Part shown: in pieces, positions 1 to 6,651 of the stretch
Numbering within the stretch: position 1 is the stretch's first letter
How the letters are laid out: every line of letters starts with the position of its first letter
DNA from: an uncultured Erysipelotrichaceae bacterium
Lineage (GTDB): Bacteria; Bacillota_I; Bacilli_A; RF39; UBA660
DNA: 7,156 nt
Direction: 5' to 3'
NCBI GenBank assembly: GCA_902761685.1
Contig: CACWLI010000027.1
Coordinates: 1-7,156 of the forward strand
Position numbers and translations under genes: made by a program
Notes under the pieces: model-generated
Seen by the model: the letters and a program-made list of their open reading frames with translations, nothing else
Database searches by the model: none
What the model was told of the DNA's origin: nothing

Positions 1-17
1 AATAAGAAAATAATAAT

Positions 18-23
18 TATAAT
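18..23 (+). promoter_or_regulatory. possible -10 box for the first operon
   Basis: A perfect TATAAT lies 28 bases before the ATG at 52, which would put the transcript start near base 30. The matching -35 box would fall before the first base of the window and cannot be seen. TATAAT arises easily by chance in DNA this AT-rich, so the call rests only on position and the exact match. It is equally possible that the operon continues from genes upstream. Confidence 0.3.
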
Positions 24-39
24 TTAATACAATGATTAC

Positions 40-46
40 GAGGTGA
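40..46 (+). promoter_or_regulatory. ribosome binding site that fixes the start of the first gene
   Basis: GAGGTGA is a good Shine-Dalgarno match ending 5 bases before the ATG at 52. The in-frame GTG at 43 lies inside this site and so cannot use it. This favours ATG 52 as the true start. Confidence 0.7.
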
Positions 47-51
47 ATGAA

Positions 52-291
52 ATGGAAATTAAAGTATTAGGAAAAAATTCTAGTAATAGAATGAAGTTGT
101 TAAAAAATATAGAAAAGGGAACTTCAAATGAAAAAGGGAATATAGAAGTTACTTTATTAGAGGATGAGAAGTATCTATCTAAATATGGAATTAGTAATAC
201 TCCTGCATTAGTGATTAATGATAAGGTGATTAGTCAAGGTAAGATACTTACTGAAAAGGAAATAAAACATTATCTAAAAATATTGAGTTAA
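52..291 (+). CDS. small thioredoxin-fold protein lacking the CxxC cysteines
   Basis: This is a 79-residue protein from ATG 52; a GTG at 43 would add three residues but sits inside the ribosome binding site. The layout matches the small 'redox-active disulfide protein 2' / Thioredoxin_3-like family. There is a first beta strand ending in Gly7, then the active-site position, a helix, a second strand (about 31-37), and a YGI..TPALVIN segment (45-56) whose Pro51 is the expected cis-proline. A strand-turn (KVISQGK) and a final helix (67-77) follow. In typical members the residues after the first strand read like G-x-G-C-P-x-C. Here they read G-K-N-S-S-N-R, so both cysteines are replaced (Ser10, Arg13), and the protein contains no cysteine at all. 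Thiol redox chemistry is therefore unlikely and a binding or structural role is inferred. The stop is followed 13 nt later by the metallopeptidase start, suggesting an operon. The fold assignment is by eye. Confidence 0.65.
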   Translation: MEIKVLGKNSSNRMKLLKNIEKGTSNEKGNIEVTLLEDEKYLSKYGISNTPALVINDKVISQGKILTEKEIKHYLKILS

Positions 292-304
292 AAGGGATGA
301 TATT

Positions 305-988
305 ATGGATTACTATTTTGTAACATATGGATTAACACTTATTGCTTTTATTATAACAACGATTGCTCAACTTTTTGTTACAACTACATATAAAAAATAT
401 AGTAATGTAAGAAATGAAAAAAATATGACTGGAGCAGAAGCTGCTAGGGAATTACTCGATAAAAACGATTTACATGATGTAAAAGTTGTAGAAGTTTCAG
501 GATATCTAACCGATCATTATGATCCTAGAAATAAAGAAGTTAGACTTTCTTCTAATAATTATAGGGGAACATCAATTTCAAGTGTATCTGTTGCTTGCCA
601 TGAATGTGGTCATGCAATTCAAGATAAAGTAGGATATGTATTTATGAGAATTAGAGCTTCATTAGTTCCAGTAGTAAACTTTTCTTCGTATGCTGGTTAT
701 ATATCAATAGTTTTAGGTATGTTATTTTCATCAATTAATTTAATTTGGTTAGGAATATTATTAGAAATTGTTATTTTATTATTTCAAATCGTAACATTAC
801 CTGTTGAAATAGATGCAAGTAAAAGAGCATTGAAAGAGCTAGATTATTCACATTTTTTCAATAGCAATGAATTAAAAAATGGAAGAAGTGTGTTAGTTGC
901 AGCTGCCCTTACATATGTTGCCAGTGTAGCATCAACATTACTACAAATTTTAAGATTAATATTAATGTTTGGTAGAAGGAATGATTAA
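305..988 (+). CDS. yugP: YugP-like neutral zinc metallopeptidase, membrane-bound
   Basis: The 227 residues are close to the length of Bacillus YugP (Zn_peptidase_2 family). An N-terminal membrane segment (about 5-26) is followed by a conserved soluble stretch with MTGAEAARELLD (41-52) and the HYDPRNKEVRLS region (71-82). The zinc motif HECGH (99-103) fits HExxH: His99 and His103 as zinc ligands and Glu100 as catalytic base. Glu168 in PVEIDASKRA is the likely third ligand. Hydrophobic segments near 120-141 and 144-166, and again at 195-222, make it an integral membrane protein, with the active site probably on the cytoplasmic side. The family is known as a putative membrane protease, but its substrates are not established. 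An AAGGGATG ribosome binding site precedes the ATG by 5 bases. It lies 13 nt after the thioredoxin-fold gene and 2 nt before the alarmone synthetase gene, so co-transcription is very likely. Confidence 0.9.
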   Translation: MDYYFVTYGLTLIAFIITTIAQLFVTTTYKKYSNVRNEKNMTGAEAARELLDKNDLHDVKVVEVSGYLTDHYDPRNKEVRLSSNNYRGTSISSVSVACHECGHAIQDKVGYVFMRIRASLVPVVNFSSYAGYISIVLGMLFSSINLIWLGILLEIVILLFQIVTLPVEIDASKRALKELDYSHFFNSNELKNGRSVLVAAALTYVASVASTLLQILRLILMFGRRND

Positions 989-990
989 AA

Positions 991-1686
991 ATGAATCGTC
1001 AAATCGAAGAAATTCAGAAAAATATACTGTTTTATGAAACTGCTAAAAAACAACTAGAAACATATATAAATACAATAAATAATGAGTTTGAAGTTCTGGA
1101 AGATTATAATCCAATAAATCATATTAAAACTAGAATAAAGACAGCTGAGAGTATAATAGATAAGTTAAAAAGAAAAAAATTACCTATTTCAAAGGATAGT
1201 GTTGAAAAATTAAATGATATAGTCGGTGCTAGAATAATAGTCGATTTTATTGAAAATATATATGAATTAAGAGAAAAAATAAAACAAAATAAGAATATCA
1301 TAGTTATTAATGAAAAGGATTATATTAAAAATCCTAAAGAAAGTGGTTATCGTGGATATCATATTATAGTTTCTATTCCAATATCTATTGGTGGAATTAT
1401 TAAAAATATAAATTGTGAAATTCAGATTAGAACAACTGCAATGGACTTTTGGGCAACTAATGAGCATAAACTTAATTATAAGTCTAGAAATCATATAAAA
1501 AAGTATGAATCTAAGTGGAAAGAAGCTGCAGTCAAGGTTTGGAATTTAGATACTGCAATGAACGAATTATATTTAGAGGAAAAGAAAAATAATAAAAAAA
1601 AGGATAACCTAGAATTATCAGTTTTGAAATTGCAATCATTAGATAAACTTGGTAAACTTAAAAAGTTGGGGGAAAATTATGGATGA
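991..1686 (+). CDS. small alarmone synthetase, RelP/RelQ type (GTP pyrophosphokinase)
   Basis: A single RelA/SpoT synthetase domain in 231 residues. There is no HD hydrolase domain before it and no TGS or ACT regulatory domain after it, as expected of a small alarmone synthetase such as Bacillus YjbM or YwaC (about 210 residues). The family transfers pyrophosphate from ATP to GTP or GDP, making (p)ppGpp in the cytoplasm. Visible motifs are the ATP-binding stretch HIKTRIKTAESIIDKL (44-59, with Arg48, Lys50 and Ser54), and NDIVGARII with the Mg-binding Asp76. KDYIKNPKESGYRGYH (109-124) carries the guanine-stacking Tyr120. EIQIRTTAMDFWA.NEHKLNYK follows, with catalytic Glu143. The active site looks intact. 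The C-terminal 35 or so residues are lysine-rich and probably form the helical tail used for oligomerisation in this group. The start follows the previous stop by 2 nt, with AGAAGGA inside the preceding gene as ribosome binding site. The stop overlaps the next start by 8 nt. I cannot separate RelP from RelQ by eye. Confidence 0.9.
   Translation: MNRQIEEIQKNILFYETAKKQLETYINTINNEFEVLEDYNPINHIKTRIKTAESIIDKLKRKKLPISKDSVEKLNDIVGARIIVDFIENIYELREKIKQNKNIIVINEKDYIKNPKESGYRGYHIIVSIPISIGGIIKNINCEIQIRTTAMDFWATNEHKLNYKSRNHIKKYESKWKEAAVKVWNLDTAMNELYLEEKKNNKKKDNLELSVLKLQSLDKLGKLKKLGENYG
1668..1672 (+). promoter_or_regulatory. G-rich ribosome binding site inside the alarmone synthetase gene
   Basis: A run of five G lies 6 bases before the ATG at 1679 and is the only Shine-Dalgarno-like sequence nearby. 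It supports ATG 1679 over an in-frame TTG at 1649 that has no such site. It lies within the last codons of the upstream gene, so translation of the two genes is probably coupled. Confidence 0.55.
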
Positions 1687-2122
1687 CAGAATAAGAAAGT
1701 TTATGTATGGAAGATATGGTCCAGATGAATTATACAAATTTCAAATGGTCTTATACTTTATAACATTAATATTAGGAATATTTATTAAAAGTAAAATATT
1801 ATCAATTGTTCAATTATTACTTGTAGCATCAATTATTTTTAGACCTATGTCTAAAAAAATATATAAACGAAGTGATGAGAATCAGAGATATTTAAAGATA
1901 AAGAATAATTTATTAAAACCTTTTACTAATATTAAAAGAAATATTAAAGATAAGGATCATATTTATAAAAAATGTCATAAATGTAAAACAACTCTTAAGC
2001 TACCACTTCCATCAAAAAGAGGAATCAAACATGCTAAATGTCCTCATTGTGGCAAGAGAATAACTTTAATTGCTTTCAAATGTCAAAAAATAGAAATTAT
2101 TACAAGTAAAAATAAAAAATAA
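1679..2122 (+). CDS. small membrane protein with C-terminal zinc ribbon
   Basis: The protein is 147 residues from ATG 1679. An in-frame TTG at 1649 would add ten residues but lacks a ribosome binding site. It opens with an FMYGRYGPDEL motif (8-18), seen at the N-terminus of a widespread but uncharacterised Firmicutes family. One or two closely spaced membrane segments follow (about 22-36 and 40-55), then a basic cytoplasmic linker (57-95). The C-terminal zinc ribbon has two knuckles, Cys99/Cys102 and Cys121/Cys124, separated by a Leu-Pro-Lys-rich strand region (TLKLPLPSKRG). The four cysteines should bind one zinc ion. The ribbon and basic linker could bind nucleic acid or a partner at the membrane, but the function is unknown. 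The gene overlaps the alarmone synthetase gene by 8 nt and is last in its operon, just before a probable terminator. Confidence 0.8.
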   Translation: MDDRIRKFMYGRYGPDELYKFQMVLYFITLILGIFIKSKILSIVQLLLVASIIFRPMSKKIYKRSDENQRYLKIKNNLLKPFTNIKRNIKDKDHIYKKCHKCKTTLKLPLPSKRGIKHAKCPHCGKRITLIAFKCQKIEIITSKNKK

Positions 2123-2155
2123 ATGGACTTATTTTTGCTCTAATATGTCCTTTTT
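2121..2155 (+). terminator. weak rho-independent terminator of the first operon
   Basis: GGAC (2125-2128) pairs with GTCC (2147-2150). The stem extends inward through one T:T mismatch to TAT/ATA, leaving a loop of about 10 bases, and is followed directly by five T (2151-2155). Three A at 2121-2123 can pair with part of the T-run outside one mismatch. It begins right at the stop codon of the zinc-ribbon gene, the expected place. The stem is short and AT-rich, so it may be only partly efficient. Confidence 0.5.
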
Positions 2156-2183
2156 AAATGCCTTTAATTATTTTTAATAATTT

Positions 2184-2189
2184 TATAAT
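2184..2189 (+). promoter_or_regulatory. possible -10 box for the transporter operon
   Basis: A perfect TATAAT lies 48 bases before the transporter ATG and after the proposed terminator. No clear TTGACA-like box is seen at 16-19 bases upstream and there is no TGn extension. A promoter is expected in this 115-base gap, but the exact box is uncertain in such AT-rich sequence. Confidence 0.3.
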
Positions 2190-2237
2190 TTTTTAATAAT
2201 AAATAAGTGATAGATTATTATTTCGGGAGGAAAAATT

Positions 2238-4310
2238 ATGCATAAAATAGCAGATTTTATTGTAAAAAATAAAAAAATAATTCTGATTCTAAATTTGCTT
2301 TTATTAATACCAGCTATTATAGGTTTTAGTTTAACAAAAACAAATTATGATATTTTAGTATATTTACCTAGTGATATTGAAACACTAAAAGGTCAAAGTA
2401 TATTAAAAGATGATTTCAAAATGGGGGCATTTTCTGTTTCTTTAGTAGATAATGACATAAGTGATAAAGAATTAATCACTTTGGAAAACAAAATCAGAGA
2501 GATAGATTGTGTTAATGATGTAGTTAGTATTAATGACATCACAGGAACAACTATTCCATTAGAAATGTTACCAAAGAAATTCGTTGATCATGTATCAACT
2601 GATGATTCTAAGTTATTACTTATAACATTTTCAACTGGTACAAGTGATGAAGAAACAACTGATGCAGTAAAAGAGATAGAGGAATTATCTAGTAGTATTA
2701 AAGTTGGTGGTATGAGTGCTATGTCTTTGGATATGAGAAGGTTAGTTGAAAGTCAAACTTTTACTTATGTGTTATTGGCAGTTGTATGTTGTCTAATTAT
2801 ACTAATGATATCTCTTGATTCATACATTGTTCCATTAATATTGTTAGGAAATATTGGAGTATCAATTCTATTTAATATGGGAACTAACATAATGTTTGGG
2901 GAAATATCTTATATCACCAAAGCAATTGCAGCTGTATTACAACTTGGAGTAACTACTGATTTTTCAATATTCCTATATCATAAATACGAAGCTGCTAAAA
3001 AGACTAAAAAAGCAAATGATGAAGCTATGAGTGAAGCAATTAGTGAAACTATGACATCTGTAATTGGATCTTCACTTACAACTGTTGCTGGCTTCTTAGC
3101 ACTTTGCAGTATGAAATTTGGTTTAGGTAAAGATATTGGTTTAGTAATGGCTAAAGGAGTAGTATTTGGTGTTTTGACAGTATTAACTTTTTATCCAGCA
3201 TTATTGTTAATGAATGATAAATTAATTCAAAAAACAAAACATAAATCATTGATTCCAAAGTTTAAGTTCATTAAACCAATTGTTGCAAAAGGATACAAAT
3301 GGATATTTATAGTTTTCTTAATTTTATTAGTTCCTGCATATTTATCTCAAAAAAACACAAGTGTTTATTATAAATTAGATACAAGTATTCCAGAAGATTA
3401 CAATTATTCAATTGTTAGCAAAAAATTAAAAGAAGATTATGGTTTAATATCACAATCTATGATTCTAGTTAATAAAGATATGGATAGTAGTGATATGAAT
3501 AATATGATAGATGAAATTAATGATTTAGATGGTATTGATAGTGTTTTATCATCTGATGTATTAGTCAAATATGGAATATCAAGTAATATTCTTCCATCTA
3601 AAATAAGAAACATTTTGGAAACTGATAATTATAAACTTATTCTTGTTAACTCAAATTATGAAATAGCAAGTGATGAAATAAATGAGCAGATAAAAAATTT
3701 AAATACAATAATAAAAAAATACGATAAAAATGCAATACTTGCTGGGGAAGGACCATTAATGAATGATTTGGTTGAAATAACAGCAATAGACTTTAGAAAT
3801 GTAAATTATGTTTCAATAGGAGTTATATTCTTAATTATGTTCTTCGTATTAAGGTCAATTAGTTTGCCAGCATTGCTTGTTTTGTCAATAGAGTTTGCAA
3901 TATTTATAAATATGGGCGTTCCATATTGGCATGACACTAGTATTCCGTTTGTTTCATCTATTGTAATTGGAACTATACAACTTGGTGCAACAATTGATTA
4001 TGCAATTTTACTAACAACAAAATATTTGGAAGAAAGAAAAAATGGAAAAGATAAGAAAACTGCAATGGAAGAATCTTTAGATTCGTCAGTATCATCAATT
4101 TTTGTTAGTGCAATGTGTTTCTTCGGAGCAACTTTTGGAGTATATGTTGTTTCAAAAATTGATATGATTGGATCACTATGTTTATTGATGGCAAGAGGTG
4201 CTATTATAAGCATGCTTGTAGTTATGTTTATTGTACCTAGTGTGTTATTATTATTTGATAAATTAATAACTAAAACAACATTGGGGTTTAAGAAAGGAAA
4301 GATAGTATGA
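2238..4310 (+). CDS. RND/MMPL family transporter (HAE3-like)
   Basis: The 690-residue membrane protein has the duplicated RND plan. TM1 (about 13-32) precedes an extracytoplasmic domain (33-172) and TM2-6 (173-325). After a short basic cytoplasmic linker come TM7 (354-370), a second extracytoplasmic domain (371-522) and TM8-12 (523-673). The halves resemble each other: YLPSDIETLKGQ...DDF after TM1 matches SIPEDYNYSIVSKK..EDY after TM7, and LGVTTDFSIFL (236-246) in TM4 matches LGATIDYAILL (582-592) in TM10. Asp241 and Asp587 sit where the proton-relay aspartates of MMPL proteins lie, so proton-driven export is likely. The cargo cannot be read from sequence; relatives move lipids, drugs or other amphiphiles. 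A strong ribosome binding site (GGGAGGA) lies 6 bases before the ATG. The TGA stop overlaps the next ATG as ATGA, so the exported partner downstream is translationally coupled. The basic C-terminal tail is cytoplasmic. Confidence 0.9.
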   Translation: MHKIADFIVKNKKIILILNLLLLIPAIIGFSLTKTNYDILVYLPSDIETLKGQSILKDDFKMGAFSVSLVDNDISDKELITLENKIREIDCVNDVVSINDITGTTIPLEMLPKKFVDHVSTDDSKLLLITFSTGTSDEETTDAVKEIEELSSSIKVGGMSAMSLDMRRLVESQTFTYVLLAVVCCLIILMISLDSYIVPLILLGNIGVSILFNMGTNIMFGEISYITKAIAAVLQLGVTTDFSIFLYHKYEAAKKTKKANDEAMSEAISETMTSVIGSSLTTVAGFLALCSMKFGLGKDIGLVMAKGVVFGVLTVLTFYPALLLMNDKLIQKTKHKSLIPKFKFIKPIVAKGYKWIFIVFLILLVPAYLSQKNTSVYYKLDTSIPEDYNYSIVSKKLKEDYGLISQSMILVNKDMDSSDMNNMIDEINDLDGIDSVLSSDVLVKYGISSNILPSKIRNILETDNYKLILVNSNYEIASDEINEQIKNLNTIIKKYDKNAILAGEGPLMNDLVEITAIDFRNVNYVSIGVIFLIMFFVLRSISLPALLVLSIEFAIFINMGVPYWHDTSIPFVSSIVIGTIQLGATIDYAILLTTKYLEERKNGKDKKTAMEESLDSSVSSIFVSAMCFFGATFGVYVVSKIDMIGSLCLLMARGAIISMLVVMFIVPSVLLLFDKLITKTTLGFKKGKIV

Positions 4311-6505
4311 AAAAGATATTTAAAAAATTATTAGCTTATACTTTAATTCTTGGTGAATTATTTCAAGCAACAGGAGTTTATGCACTCACAAAGGAAGAAA
4401 CAATATATGCAAAATTAAATGAAACAGGAGAATTAAAAAGTGCTTCTGTTACTGAACACTTATATAATTATAGTGGAAAAACAATTGGTGATAAAACTAG
4501 TTTAGATAGTATTAAAAATATTAACGGAAATGAAACATTTAAGCAAAATGATAATAATCTTGTTTGGGAAACTAATGGTAATGATATTTATTATCAAGGC
4601 ACATATACAAAAAATTTACCAATAAGTCTTGATGTTAAATATTATTTAAATGGTGAAGAAAAAAATGTAAATGATATTTTAGGTAAAGATGGAAAAATTA
4701 AGATAGTTTTAACTTATAAAAATAATTCATATAAAAATATGAATATTAATGGCAGAACAGAAAAAATGTATGTTCCGTATGCCATAATTACAACATCTAT
4801 ATTAAATAATGCTGATAATAAAAATATTAAGGTTACCAATGGGAAAATTATTGATAATGGTGTAAATTCTGTTATAACTGCAATATCTTCACCTGGATTA
4901 TATGAATCTTTAAAAATAGATGATATAAAAGATATAAATAAAGTTGAAATAACTTATGATACCAGTAATTTTGAATTAAATTCTATTTATTCTGTTGCAA
5001 CAACTAGTCTATTTGATAATAGTAATCTTGATATATTTGGTGAAATTAACAATCTATATAAAAGTATAAATTTATTACAAAGTAATATGGATACAATTGT
5101 TGAAGCATCAAAAAAATTAAGTGATGGATCTAATCAACTGGATGCAGGTATTACAGAATTAAATAATAAAATACAAGAATTAACACAAAAATATAAATAT
5201 TATAGAAATCAAGATCAAAATACTTTAAAAGAAGAACTTATAAAAATTATTGAACAAAATATTAATACGATAACCCCTGCTTTAGAAGAAGAAATTACTG
5301 CTGAAACAAGCAAAATAATAAAAGAGAACAAAGAAGAATTAGAAAATGCAGTTATTACTTATACTAAAAAGAATACTATGTCAGTAATAGATGAAGAAGT
5401 AAATAGAATAGTTAATAACTTAGACATAAACAGTTTAATGGAAAAAGTTATTAATAGTAATTTGTATAATTTACTTAAAAATGATTCAGAAATTACACAA
5501 TTAACAAATGCACTTAAAGATGATATTAACAAGGAATTAAAGAATATTATAGTTAATGAATTTAACAATATAGAAAACAGCATAAATAACAATATGTCAC
5601 AAAGTGAAAAAGAAAAATATGTCAGTGATATAGCAGAAAAATATGGTGTAACTTATGAACAAGCATTAGGAATAGTTGGAGAAGTTCAAACAGATACTTT
5701 AAATCAAGTTAAAAAGAACATCAGAGAAGCTAATATTCCAGAAAAAATTATTAATTCTTTAAATGATAAAAATTATGTATCAAATTTAGTTAATGAATAT
5801 ATAAATAAATTAAATAGTAAATTAAGTGAATCAATTAACAAAGATACAACTATTAATGAATATTCTAAAGAATTAAAACAAAAAATATTATCAGCGCTAA
5901 ATAAAGATTTAGAAAATGAAAATATGTATTTAAATGTTAATGTTAAAGAATACTTATCAGTTTTAGTTGATAAAATAATTGATAATACAGCAAAAGATTT
6001 ATCAAGTAAATACACTGAGGAATACACAAATAAAGTTGTTAAAAATGTTATTGAAAAGGAATTCAGTGAAGAAAATGTTGATTCAAAACTAAGAGAATTA
6101 TTAAATATTTATGAAGATGATATAAATAAAAAAGTAACAGTTTTAGATGATACAGTAAATACATTATCAGAATCTTTAAATATGTTAAATGATGGATCAA
6201 AACAAATTTCAACTGGTATGAGTGCATTATCATCAGGACTTGAAAAATACAATAAGGAAGGAATAAATAAAATTAATAATCTAGTTAATGGAGATGTTAA
6301 AACTCTTCAAAAAAAATTAGATGCACTAATTCAATTAAGTAATAATAATCAAACAATAGATACCCTTCCTAACAATGCTAATGGTAATTCAAAAATTATA
6401 TTCATGATTGATTCATTATCTAAGCCAACTGAAACTATTGTTGAAACTAAGAAAGAAGATCAAAAGAGTTCTCTTTGGGATAAAATAAAAGGACTATTTA
6501 ATTAA
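4307..6505 (+). CDS. exported YhgE-like LxxG-heptad protein, partner of the MMPL transporter
   Basis: This 732-residue protein has a signal peptide: basic MKKIFKK, a hydrophobic core and a VYA cleavage site after residue 26. It has no cysteine, so it is not a lipoprotein. Residues 30-235 look beta-rich (ETIYAKLNETGELK, IYYQGTY, LPISLDVKYYLNG, KIKIVLTYKN, SPGLYESL). From about 245 the protein is helical. LxxG heptads of the YhgE/Pip kind appear at 271-281 (LSDGSNQLDAG) and again at 627-644 (LNDGSKQISTG, then LSSG). Between them lie about 330 residues of charged, Asn/Lys/Glu-rich helix without such heptads. The end (STLW-type tail, SLWDKIKGLF at 722-731) is a short amphipathic helix and there is no second membrane span. 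An AAAGGA ribosome binding site lies 8 bases before the ATG, which overlaps the transporter stop. Such proteins often sit beside MMPL genes and probably reach out from the membrane to hold or guide cargo. That role is inferred. Confidence 0.75.
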   Translation: MKKIFKKLLAYTLILGELFQATGVYALTKEETIYAKLNETGELKSASVTEHLYNYSGKTIGDKTSLDSIKNINGNETFKQNDNNLVWETNGNDIYYQGTYTKNLPISLDVKYYLNGEEKNVNDILGKDGKIKIVLTYKNNSYKNMNINGRTEKMYVPYAIITTSILNNADNKNIKVTNGKIIDNGVNSVITAISSPGLYESLKIDDIKDINKVEITYDTSNFELNSIYSVATTSLFDNSNLDIFGEINNLYKSINLLQSNMDTIVEASKKLSDGSNQLDAGITELNNKIQELTQKYKYYRNQDQNTLKEELIKIIEQNINTITPALEEEITAETSKIIKENKEELENAVITYTKKNTMSVIDEEVNRIVNNLDINSLMEKVINSNLYNLLKNDSEITQLTNALKDDINKELKNIIVNEFNNIENSINNNMSQSEKEKYVSDIAEKYGVTYEQALGIVGEVQTDTLNQVKKNIREANIPEKIINSLNDKNYVSNLVNEYINKLNSKLSESINKDTTINEYSKELKQKILSALNKDLENENMYLNVNVKEYLSVLVDKIIDNTAKDLSSKYTEEYTNKVVKNVIEKEFSEENVDSKLRELLNIYEDDINKKVTVLDDTVNTLSESLNMLNDGSKQISTGMSALSSGLEKYNKEGINKINNLVNGDVKTLQKKLDALIQLSNNNQTIDTLPNNANGNSKIIFMIDSLSKPTETIVETKKEDQKSSLWDKIKGLFN

Positions 6506-6509
6506 CAAA

Positions 6510-6573
6510 TATTACAATTCATACACTCCAAATATATTTTAATTTAAAATTAGAATAAAAAGATATTGTAATA
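6510..6573 (+). repeat. 9-bp inverted repeat enclosing an AT palindrome
   Basis: TATTACAAT (6510-6518) pairs perfectly with ATTGTAATA (6565-6573). Inside the 46-base loop is a 15-base AT-only palindrome centred on 6543 (ATTTTAA/TTAAAAT). The repeat starts 5 bases after the stop of the exported-protein gene. It could fold at the 3' end of the transporter mRNA, but no T-run follows, so it is not a standard terminator. It could also be chance in AT-rich DNA. Confidence 0.35.
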
Positions 6574-6583
6574 ACATTTCTAT

Positions 6584-6604
6584 TCGTAAAATAGTAATTT
6601 ACGA
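6584..6604 (+). repeat. palindrome TCGTAAA...TTTACGA, possible operator
   Basis: TCGTAAA (6584-6590) and TTTACGA (6598-6604) are perfect inverted 7-mers with a 7-base spacer. The site lies about 36 bases upstream of the extended -10 box at 6640. Its arms recur in the larger hairpin at 6689-6734 (CGTAAAAT and TTTACGATT), so it may be a protein-binding site or a relic of the same element. The regulator, if any, is unknown. Confidence 0.35.
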
Positions 6605-6636
6605 TTATAAATCAATGAGAAATATACCTGAAAATA

Positions 6637-6645
6637 TGGTATAAT
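6637..6645 (+). promoter_or_regulatory. extended -10 promoter for a possible small RNA
   Basis: TGG followed by TATAAT gives a perfect extended -10 element with the box at 6640-6645. The best upstream box, ATGAGA at 6615-6620, matches TTGACA at four of six bases but with a long 19-base spacer. An extended -10 can work without a good -35. Transcription would begin near 6652 and run into the hairpin and T-run ending at 6750. Confidence 0.5.
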
Positions 6646-6651
6646 GAAATA

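Noticed and set aside
43..51. GTG at 43 as start of the thioredoxin-fold gene
   Set aside because: It lies inside the GAGGTGA ribosome binding site that is well spaced for ATG 52, and the extra three residues do not belong to the fold.
305..988. HtpX or CAAX-type protease instead of YugP
   Set aside because: Length, the HECGH motif followed by PVEIDASKRA, and the lack of an HtpX-like two-span N-terminal layout fit the YugP group better.
1119..1494. Minus-strand open frames opposite the alarmone synthetase gene
   Set aside because: They lie wholly within a clear conserved gene on the + strand and encode low-complexity Phe/Ile/Asn-rich peptides typical of antisense AT-rich sequence.
1649..1678. 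TTG at 1649 as start of the zinc-ribbon gene
   Set aside because: No ribosome binding site precedes it, the added ten residues lie before the conserved N-terminal motif, and ATG 1679 has a G-rich site at the right distance.
991..1686. Toxic small alarmone synthetase of a toxin-antitoxin or anti-phage pair
   Set aside because: The motifs fit the housekeeping RelP/RelQ type. The neighbouring genes are membrane proteins with no antitoxin-like features.
5359..6027. Minus-strand open frames opposite the exported partner gene
   Set aside because: Hydrophobic Leu/Ser/Phe-rich translations are what a Lys/Asn/Glu-rich coding strand gives in reverse; no family resemblance is seen.
6510..6573. Inverted repeat after the transporter operon as a terminator
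   Set aside because: The stem has little GC, the loop is 46 bases, and no T-run follows. It is listed only as a repeat.
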